NCBI RefSeq assembly: GCF_019655855.1
Contig: NZ_BPFX01000019.1
Location: 62,001 to 126,000 of the forward strand
Direction of reading: 5' to 3'
DNA: 64,000 nt
DNA from: Pseudomonas paralcaligenes
GTDB lineage: Bacteria; Pseudomonadota; Gammaproteobacteria; Pseudomonadales; Pseudomonadaceae
The notes below the pieces were generated by a model that saw only the letters and a program-made list of their open reading frames with translations, did no database searches and was not told where the DNA came from. How positions within the stretch are numbered: the stretch's first letter is position 1; the number at the start of each line of letters is the position of its first letter. The position numbers and the translations under genes were made by a program. Shown here piece by piece: positions 18,465-24,664 of the stretch.

Positions 18465-19025
18465 ATGATGAAAGGCCAAGACATCCTGCTGCTGCTCAAG
18501 CTCGCCAGCCTGGAAAACCAGCAGCACTCGGCTGAGCAGGCAGCGGAGCACTTCTCCATGCGCGCGCTGGAGCAGTCCACCGGCATCAGCAAGTCCGAGG
18601 TCAGCAATGCGCTCAACCGCTGCATTGCCGCTGGGCTGGCCAAGCTGGAGCGGGGCAGCGGCATACCGCGTACCAATACCCGCGCCCTCAACGAATTTCT
18701 CGGCCATGGCCTGAAGTACGTCTTCCCGGTGCGCCCCGGCCCCATCGTGCGCGGCCTGGCCACAGCACACGCCGCTCCAGCGCTGACTGGCAAACTATTG
18801 TCCGGCGGCGAGCATATTCCGGTCTGGGAAGATGCTTTGGGCTGCGACATGGGCCAGGCGGTCGAGCCGCTGTTCAAGAGCGTGCCCAGCGCGGCCCGCC
18901 AGGACGAAGGCCTCTACGCCATGCTCGCCCTGGTCGACGCCATTCGCCTGGGCAACGAACGCGAGGCCAGCCTGGCCAGAGAGCTGTTGGAGCAACAGCT
19001 GCGAGGCCCAGCCAATGGCCGCTGA
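18465..19025 (+). CDS. Winged-helix DNA-binding protein, putative antitoxin of an AbiE-like pair
   Basis: A 186-residue protein of no named family that I recognise. Residues about 8-70 look like a winged helix: ILLLLKLASLENQQ, then ALEQSTGISKSEVSNALNRC as the helix-turn-helix and AGLAKLERGSG as the wing. The remainder, including FLGHGLKYVFPVRPGP and DEGLYAMLALVDAIRLGNER, is helical and may form a partner-binding domain. The gene lies inside the hsd locus, preceded by a palindrome, and overlaps the nucleotidyltransferase gene by 11 nt. That arrangement (wHTH first, nucleotidyltransferase second, overlapping) is that of AbiEi/AbiEii toxin-antitoxin pairs. Antitoxin and autorepressor roles are inferred. 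The start could also be the ATG one codon later. Confidence 0.7.
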   Translation: MMKGQDILLLLKLASLENQQHSAEQAAEHFSMRALEQSTGISKSEVSNALNRCIAAGLAKLERGSGIPRTNTRALNEFLGHGLKYVFPVRPGPIVRGLATAHAAPALTGKLLSGGEHIPVWEDALGCDMGQAVEPLFKSVPSAARQDEGLYAMLALVDAIRLGNEREASLARELLEQQLRGPANGR

Positions 19026-19740
19026 ATGGCGCGTGCAGGAGCAGATGCTACAGACCGTGGCCGATGCCCTGGGTCCGGAGCTGCTGCGCCAGGTCGCCTT
19101 TGTCGGTGGCTGCACCACCGCGCTGCTGCTCACCGATGCCTTTGCCCGCGAGGCGGTGCGCTTTACCGAAGATGTCGACGTGATCGTCCATGTGCTCGGC
19201 TATGACAAATGGCAACGCTTGCTCACCGAGCTACGCGAACGTGGTTTTAGGGAGTCGCCCGAGGACGAAGTTATCTGCCGCATGCGCCTACCCAACGCGC
19301 TGACCGGCCGCGAGCTGATCGTCGACTTCATGCCTGACGACGAAGACATCCTCAACTTCACCAACCGCTGGTATCGGGATGCCCTGCAAAGCGCAGCCGA
19401 TCATGCTCTGCCCTCCGGCACTCTAATCCGTGTCGTCACGTCCGGCTACTTCCTCGCCACCAAGCTGGAGGCCTATCGCGGCCGTGGCCGCAATGACCCG
19501 CTGGCCAGCCGCGATATCGAAGACATCCTCGCCGTAGTGGACGGCCGCGCCAGCCTGCACGCCGAACTGGCCCAGGCCTCACACGACCTGCGCGACTACA
19601 TCGCCCAGGCCATCACCGCGTTGCTCGCCCACCGCGACTTCGCCTACGCCGTGCAATCCGCCGCCCGCCAGCAGCAGGCACGGGAAGAACTCATTTTTCA
19701 GCGCCTGGAGGCCCTCGCCGTGCCTCCGGCCCAGCAGTAA
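19015..19740 (+). CDS. Nucleotidyltransferase, AbiEii-like putative toxin
   Basis: A 241-residue DNA polymerase-beta-type nucleotidyltransferase. The glycine pair G31-G32 in VAFVGGCTTALLL and the acidic pair D53/D55 in RFTEDVDVIVHV form the catalytic signature; a third acidic residue is probably in ELIVDFMPDD. The fold and the later GYFLATKLEAYRGRGRNDPL-ASRDIEDI segment, a KLxAxxxR...KDxxD-type motif, match the AbiEii/AbiGii toxin superfamily. Relatives such as MenT add nucleotides to tRNA. The ATG at 19015 overlaps the upstream gene by 11 nt, and hsdM starts 11 nt after the stop, so the pair is fully embedded in the hsd transcript. Toxicity has not been shown; a housekeeping role in phage defence regulation is also possible. 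Confidence 0.75.
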   Translation: MAAEWRVQEQMLQTVADALGPELLRQVAFVGGCTTALLLTDAFAREAVRFTEDVDVIVHVLGYDKWQRLLTELRERGFRESPEDEVICRMRLPNALTGRELIVDFMPDDEDILNFTNRWYRDALQSAADHALPSGTLIRVVTSGYFLATKLEAYRGRGRNDPLASRDIEDILAVVDGRASLHAELAQASHDLRDYIAQAITALLAHRDFAYAVQSAARQQQAREELIFQRLEALAVPPAQQ

Positions 19741-19751
19741 CGGAAACCACC

Positions 19752-21221
19752 ATGTCGATCAGCTCAACCATCAAATCCATCCAGGACATCATGCGCAAGG
19801 ACGTCGGCGTCGACGGCGACGCCCAGCGTATCGGCCAGCTCGTGTGGATGCTGTTCCTCAAGATCTTCGACGACCGCGAGCAGGAATGGGAGCTGATGGA
19901 CGACAACTACAAGTCGCCCATCCCCAGCAGCTGCCGCTGGCGCACCTGGGCCGCCGACCCGGAAGGCATGACCGGCGAAACGTTGAAGGACTTCATCGAC
20001 AACAACCTGTTCCCGCAGCTGCAGAACCTCCACGAATACAGCACCACCCCGGCCGCCTTCGTGGTGCGCGCCGTGTTCGAGGACGCCTACAACTACATGA
20101 AGTCCGGCCAGTTGCTGCGTCAGGTGGTCAACAAGATTCAGGAGGGCGTTGACTTCAACAAGGCCCAGGAGCGCCACGCCTTCGGCGACATGTACGAACA
20201 GCTGCTGCGCGACCTGCAGAGCGCCGGCAACGCCGGCGAGTTCTACACCCCGCGCCCGGTCACCGAATTCATGGTGCGCATGGTCGATCCGAAATTGCAT
20301 GAGAAGGTCATGGACCCGGCCTGTGGCACCGGCGGTTTCCTCACCTGCAGCATCGAGCACAAGCGCAGCCGCTATGTGAAAACCGCTGAGGACGAACGCC
20401 TGCTGCAGGCCAGCATCTTCGGCGTGGAGAAAAAGCCGCTGCCGCACCTGCTGGCCACCACCAACATGATCCTGCATGGCATCGAAGTGCCCAGCCAGAT
20501 CAAGCACGACAACACCCTGAGCCGCCCGCTGATCAGCTGGGGGCCGGGCGAGCGGGTCGACTGCATCGTCGCCAACCCACCGTTCGGCGGCATGGAAGAA
20601 GACGGCATCGAAACCAACTTCCCCGCCGCCTTCCGCACCCGCGAGACCGCCGACCTGTTCCTGGTGCTGATCATGCACCTGCTGAAAGACGGCGGCCGCG
20701 CCGCCGTGGTACTGCCCGATGGCTTCCTGTTTGGCGAAGGCATCAAGAGTCGCATCAAGGAAAAACTGCTGACTGAGTGCAACCTGCACACCATCGTTCG
20801 CCTGCCTAATGGCGTGTTCAACCCCTACACCGGCATCAAGACCAACCTGCTGTTCTTCACCAAGGGCACGCCAACCAAACAGGTGTGGTTCTACGAGCAC
20901 CAGTACCCGGCCGGCTACAAGAGCTACTCCAAGACCAAGCCCATGCGCATCGAGGAGTTCGCCGTCGAGCAGGCCTGGTGGGGCAGCGAGGCCGATGGCT
21001 TTGCCGCACGGGTGGAAAACGAATTCGCCTGGAAAGTCGGCCTGGACGAGCTGCAGACGCGCAACTGGAACCTCGACTGCAAGAATCCGCATATCGGCGA
21101 ACAGATCAGCCATGACCCGGACGAGCTGCTGCGCGATTACGCCCAGCTGCAAGGCGACATTAGCGAGCTGCGCGACCAGCTCAAGGCCGTGCTGGCCGAA
21201 GCCCTGGAGCGCCAGGTATGA
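19752..21221 (+). CDS. hsdM: Type I restriction-modification DNA methyltransferase subunit
   Basis: A 489-residue N6-adenine methyltransferase. The S-adenosylmethionine motif I is VMDPACGTGGFLTCSIEH near residue 186 and the catalytic motif IV is ANPPFGG near residue 273, so the enzyme looks active. The helical HsdM N-terminal domain (about 1-150) includes DVGVDGDAQRIGQLVWMLFL. GDMYEQLLRDLQSAGNAGEF and YTPRPVTEFMVRM are typical of the family. The C-terminal ends in a helical LQGDISELRDQLKAVLAEAL segment that contacts HsdS. The stop overlaps the hsdS start in ATGA (21218-21221), which couples their translation at the usual M:S stoichiometric locus. Confidence 0.96.
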   Translation: MSISSTIKSIQDIMRKDVGVDGDAQRIGQLVWMLFLKIFDDREQEWELMDDNYKSPIPSSCRWRTWAADPEGMTGETLKDFIDNNLFPQLQNLHEYSTTPAAFVVRAVFEDAYNYMKSGQLLRQVVNKIQEGVDFNKAQERHAFGDMYEQLLRDLQSAGNAGEFYTPRPVTEFMVRMVDPKLHEKVMDPACGTGGFLTCSIEHKRSRYVKTAEDERLLQASIFGVEKKPLPHLLATTNMILHGIEVPSQIKHDNTLSRPLISWGPGERVDCIVANPPFGGMEEDGIETNFPAAFRTRETADLFLVLIMHLLKDGGRAAVVLPDGFLFGEGIKSRIKEKLLTECNLHTIVRLPNGVFNPYTGIKTNLLFFTKGTPTKQVWFYEHQYPAGYKSYSKTKPMRIEEFAVEQAWWGSEADGFAARVENEFAWKVGLDELQTRNWNLDCKNPHIGEQISHDPDELLRDYAQLQGDISELRDQLKAVLAEALERQV

Positions 21222-23557
21222 CGACGCCCAATAGATCCCCTCTCCCTCCGGGAGAGGGCCAGGGTGAGGGCCACAACCTGCTCACCACGCATCTGCCGCT
21301 GCTGGCCGGTGCGCCCAATGGCATAAAAAAGCTGCGCGAGCTGATTCTGGAGCTGGCAGTGCGCGGCAAGTTGGTGCCGCAAGATCCGACTGATGAGCCG
21401 GCCAGTGAGCAGCTTAAGCGGATTGTTGAGGAAAAGGCGCGACTGGTGGCCGAGGGCAAGATCAAAAAGCAGAAGCCGCTGACTGAAAGAGATGACGAAG
21501 CTCCAGCATTTGAGCTTCCAGCAGGATGGGCATGGGCTCGGCTATCTGATGTTGTAAATGTCCTTAATGGTCGGGCCTACAAGAAAGAAGAGCTGCTCGA
21601 CGCTGGAACGCCCGTTCTTCGGGTTGGTAACTTGTTCACATCCAATCATTGGTACTACTCAAATCTGACGCTTGAAGAGGATAAGTACTGCAATCCTGGC
21701 GATTTGCTATTTGCATGGTCTGCCTCCTTTGGGCCCTTCATCTGGCAGGGTGAGCGCTCGATTTACCACTACCACATCTGGAAGCTCGACTTTTACGCTC
21801 AAGGTCAGCTCAGCAAGCATTACCTATACAACTTCTTGCTAGAGCAAACGCAAGAGATCAAGGCCGCAGGGCATGGCGTCTCCATGGTTCACATGACCAA
21901 AGAGAAAATGGAAAAGCTGGCAGTCCCTGTGCCTCCTCTTGCCGAGCAACACCGCGTCGTCACCAAAGTTGATGAGCTGATGGCCCTGTGCGACCGGCTG
22001 GAAGCCCGGCAGGCCAATGCCGAAAGCGCCCACGCCCAACTGGTGCAGGCGCTGCTCGACAGTCTGACCCAAGCCAGCGACGCCACCGACTTCGCCACCA
22101 GTTGGCAGCGCCTAGCCGAGCACTTCCACACCCTGTTCACCAACGAATCCCGCATCGATACCCTCAAGCAAACCCTGCTGCAACTGGCTGTGATGGGCAA
22201 ACTGGTGCCGCAAGCCCCCAACGATGAGCCTGCCAGTGAACTGCTTAAACGCATTGCCGAGGAAAAAGCGCGGCTGGCGGCGGAAGGGAAAATCAAAAAG
22301 CAGAAGCGACTACGCGAAGTAGGTGAAGAAGAACAGCTGTTCGACTTGCCCAAAGGATGGGTGTGGTCGCGATTTGGTGACATCTGCGCAATCCAAGGCG
22401 AGTTGGTTCGGCCAGAAGACTTCCCCGATCTGCGCCAAGTTGCACCAGATTGCATTGAGAAGGGTACCGGGCGACTTACCGAGAGTCGTACGGTGAAAGA
22501 ATCCGGGGTCAAAGGTCCAAACAGCAGATTCTATTCTGGGCAAATTGTTTACTCGAAGATCCGCCCCTCTCTGTCGAAAGCCGTTTTAGTTGATTTTGAC
22601 GGACTCTGTAGTGCGGACATGTATCCGCTGGATGCTTTCATCGACTCTCAGTTTCTTCTGAAAGAAATACTCTCCGAGGTGTTTCTTGAGCAAGTCAGGG
22701 TTGCGGAAAATCGAATAAAAATGCCCAAACTCAATCAGGAAAGTCTTACTGGATTTGTACTGCCTATACCCCCAATCACCGAGCAACATCGCATCGTCGC
22801 CAAAGTCGATCAACTGATGGCTCTCTGCGACCAACTCAAAGCCCGCCTTGGCCAGGCCCGCCAGGTGCATGAGCATCTGGCCAGTGCCCTGGTCGAGAAC
22901 GCGCTAAGCGCTGATCGCCAACAGACACCCGCAATTACGGATCGCAAAGCCGCACGCACCCTGCTCGCCGCCGAAATCACTCATCAACTGCATGGCCTGA
23001 GGACATTCGGCCAGCGAAAGCTGCAGAAGGTGATTCACCTGGCCGAACATGCGGCCCAGCTCGCGGCTATCCAGGGCAGCTACCTGCGCGATGCCGCCGG
23101 CCCCCATGATCGCCAGCTGATGGATCAGGTCGAAGGCGGACTGCACAACCATCAGTGGTATGAGCGCATCGATCGCGACACCGTTGGCCATGCCTATCGT
23201 CCGCTGCCTGCGGCGGGTCAGCATCGGCCAGAGTACGAAAACACCTGGTCGACTACCGAGCGCGCCACCATCCGGCAGGTGATCGACCTGATGCGCGGCT
23301 GGGACACGGATCGCTGCGAGCGGGTGGTGACACTATATGCCGCCTGGAACGACTTTCTGCTGGAAGGCAAAAGCGTGACCGACGAGATGTTGGTGCATGA
23401 GGTGATGTACAGCTGGAACGACACCAAGCTGCGCTTTACCGAGGCCCAGTGGCTCACCGAACTCTGTGAAATGAAGAAGCAGAAGCTGCTGATTCCTACT
23501 GGTTTCGGTAAGCGTACCCAAGGCGGCATGCCGACCCTGACTGGCCTCCTGCACTAA
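21218..23557 (+). CDS. hsdS: Type I restriction-modification specificity subunit with C-terminal extension
   Basis: A 779-residue specificity subunit, long for the family (usually 400-600). Two target-recognition domains lie at roughly 95-250 and 370-530. They are separated and followed by near-identical conserved helices: GKLVPQ.P.DEPASE with EEKARL near residues 49-85 and again near 325-362, and the spacers EQHR(V/I)V and KVD.LMALCD near 245 and 525. The start is fixed by the ATGA overlap with hsdM. Residues 7-18 (SPLPPGEGQGEG) are encoded by a REP palindrome. From about residue 573 on there is an extra domain (RTLLAAEITHQLHG, RKLQKVIHLAEHAAQL, YLRDAAGPHDRQL, TLYAAWNDFL, IPTGFGKRTQGG). I associate it with some long HsdS proteins; it faintly recalls Panacea/SocA-type domains. 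Its role is unknown. Confidence 0.93.
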   Translation: MTTPNRSPLPPGEGQGEGHNLLTTHLPLLAGAPNGIKKLRELILELAVRGKLVPQDPTDEPASEQLKRIVEEKARLVAEGKIKKQKPLTERDDEAPAFELPAGWAWARLSDVVNVLNGRAYKKEELLDAGTPVLRVGNLFTSNHWYYSNLTLEEDKYCNPGDLLFAWSASFGPFIWQGERSIYHYHIWKLDFYAQGQLSKHYLYNFLLEQTQEIKAAGHGVSMVHMTKEKMEKLAVPVPPLAEQHRVVTKVDELMALCDRLEARQANAESAHAQLVQALLDSLTQASDATDFATSWQRLAEHFHTLFTNESRIDTLKQTLLQLAVMGKLVPQAPNDEPASELLKRIAEEKARLAAEGKIKKQKRLREVGEEEQLFDLPKGWVWSRFGDICAIQGELVRPEDFPDLRQVAPDCIEKGTGRLTESRTVKESGVKGPNSRFYSGQIVYSKIRPSLSKAVLVDFDGLCSADMYPLDAFIDSQFLLKEILSEVFLEQVRVAENRIKMPKLNQESLTGFVLPIPPITEQHRIVAKVDQLMALCDQLKARLGQARQVHEHLASALVENALSADRQQTPAITDRKAARTLLAAEITHQLHGLRTFGQRKLQKVIHLAEHAAQLAAIQGSYLRDAAGPHDRQLMDQVEGGLHNHQWYERIDRDTVGHAYRPLPAAGQHRPEYENTWSTTERATIRQVIDLMRGWDTDRCERVVTLYAAWNDFLLEGKSVTDEMLVHEVMYSWNDTKLRFTEAQWLTELCEMKKQKLLIPTGFGKRTQGGMPTLTGLLH
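21237..21270 (+). repeat. REP-like palindrome inside the hsdS coding sequence
   Basis: The perfect inverted repeat CCCTCTCCC-tcc-GGGAGAGGG (21238-21258) followed by CCAGGGTGAGGG is the sequence pattern of a common dispersed intergenic palindrome. It lies 20 nt after the hsdS start codon and is read in frame as SPLPPGEGQGEG. As RNA it would form a strong hairpin just inside the coding region. Confidence 0.85.
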
Positions 23558-23570
23558 GAGCCAGCTCCCG

Positions 23571-23670
23571 CCATAGCCCTGCGCGGTCAAAGCCACTCAG
23601 CCCGCTCGGGAGAGGGCTGGGGCGCCCCACGCAGGGTATGGGCTCTAGGCAACGACTAGTTTGAGTGGCT
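23571..23670. repeat. Interleaved inverted repeats after hsdS
   Basis: Two arm pairs are interleaved. CCATAGCCCTGCG (23571-23583) pairs imperfectly with CGCAGGGTATGGG (23630-23642). AGCCACTCA (23591-23599) pairs with TGAGTGGCT (23662-23670). A partial copy of the REP-like palindrome (CTCGGGAGAGGGCTGGGGCG) lies between. The order A-B-A'-B' would give a pseudoknot-like RNA rather than a simple terminator. It may be just decayed REP DNA. Confidence 0.4.
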
Positions 23671-23678
23671 GGCAAACA

Positions 23679-23716
23679 CCCTCATCCCCGGCCCTTCTCC
23701 CGGAGGGAGAAGGGGG
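23679..23716. repeat. REP-like palindrome downstream of hsdS
   Basis: CCCTCATCCCCGGCCC followed by CTTCTCCC-GGA-GGGAGAAGG is the same family as the element inside hsdS, in the intergenic gap (23558-23749) between the convergent hsdS and transglutaminase genes. The gap contains no gene. Confidence 0.75.
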
Positions 23717-23749
23717 ACAAGGCCGAGCGGCTGGACGGTTCGGAGCCCC

Positions 23750-24664
23750 TCATCCCACCGCCGGCAACGGCTCCTCTAGCGGCGTCACCGTCACCCGCAC
23801 GTCCGGATCATGGCTACCGCCGCCGAGGATCACCCCGCGCAGCGGTGACACGTCGGCGAAGTCGCGGCCCCAGCCGAGGGTGATGTGTTCCAGCGCCGGC
23901 AGCAGGTTGTTGGTGGGGTCGAAGTCCACCCAGCCCTGGCGCGGGCAGTACACCGCGACCCAGGCATGCGAGGCGTCGGCGCCGATCAGCCGGGGCTGGC
24001 CGGGCGGCGGCCGGGTCAGCAGGTAGCCGCTGACGTAGCGCGCCGCCAGCCCCCGGGAACGCAGGCAGGCGAGCATCAGGTGGGCGAAGTCCTGGCAGAC
24101 GCCGCGGCGCTCCTCCAGCACCTGCAACAGTGGGGTCGCCACCTGGGTGGCGGCGGCGTCGAAGGTGAATTCCTCGAAGATCCTGCGCATCAGCGCCCGC
24201 ACCGCCAGCAGCAGCGGGCGGCCCGGCGCGAAGCAGTCGGCGGCATAGTCGACGAACACGCCCTTGAGGTTCACGTAGGGCGACTGGAAGCGGTAGCGCG
24301 CGGCCTCCAGCAGCCCGGCGGACAGCGGCTGGCCGCTGTAGCCGAGAGCCGCCACCACGTCCTCCCAGGGGGGTGAGTCCTCCAGTTGCAGGCCGTCGCG
24401 GGCCAGCACTTCCACACGCAGGCTGGCGACCACCCGCAGCTCGTCGTGGGGGCGTTCGAAGGCCAGGCGGGTGAGCGGGTTGCCGAAGGTGTCCAGGCCG
24501 TCCTGGCGCCGGGTCGGCTGCGGGGTGATGGTCAGGTGGCGCTCCTGGCAGAGCTGCCGCTCGCAGTCGCGCGGCCACAGGTGGGCCAGCTGCTGGGCCA
24601 GGGAGACCGGCGCCGAGTAGCGGTAGTGGGTGTCGTGGAGGACCTGGTAGAGGGCACGCTTCAT
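23750..24664 (-). CDS. Transglutaminase-like cysteine hydrolase with bacterial transglutaminase N-terminal domain
   Basis: A 304-residue transglutaminase-fold protein. The N-terminal beta domain opens with YQVLHDTHYRYSAPVSLAQQ and contains LTITPQPTRRQDGLDTFGN. The catalytic core has the nucleophilic cysteine in EERRGVCQDFAHLMLACLR, the histidine in ASHAWVAVYCP and the aspartate in WVDFDPTNN. Such proteins act on peptides or proteins as proteases or acyltransferases rather than as eukaryotic cross-linkers. The start overlaps the stop of the ATP-grasp/alpha-E gene in ATGA (24661-24664), so the two are coupled. A second, larger transglutaminase is in the same cluster. The stop lies close to a REP-like element. 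Confidence 0.88.
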   Translation of the reverse strand: MKRALYQVLHDTHYRYSAPVSLAQQLAHLWPRDCERQLCQERHLTITPQPTRRQDGLDTFGNPLTRLAFERPHDELRVVASLRVEVLARDGLQLEDSPPWEDVVAALGYSGQPLSAGLLEAARYRFQSPYVNLKGVFVDYAADCFAPGRPLLLAVRALMRRIFEEFTFDAAATQVATPLLQVLEERRGVCQDFAHLMLACLRSRGLAARYVSGYLLTRPPPGQPRLIGADASHAWVAVYCPRQGWVDFDPTNNLLPALEHITLGWGRDFADVSPLRGVILGGGSHDPDVRVTVTPLEEPLPAVG

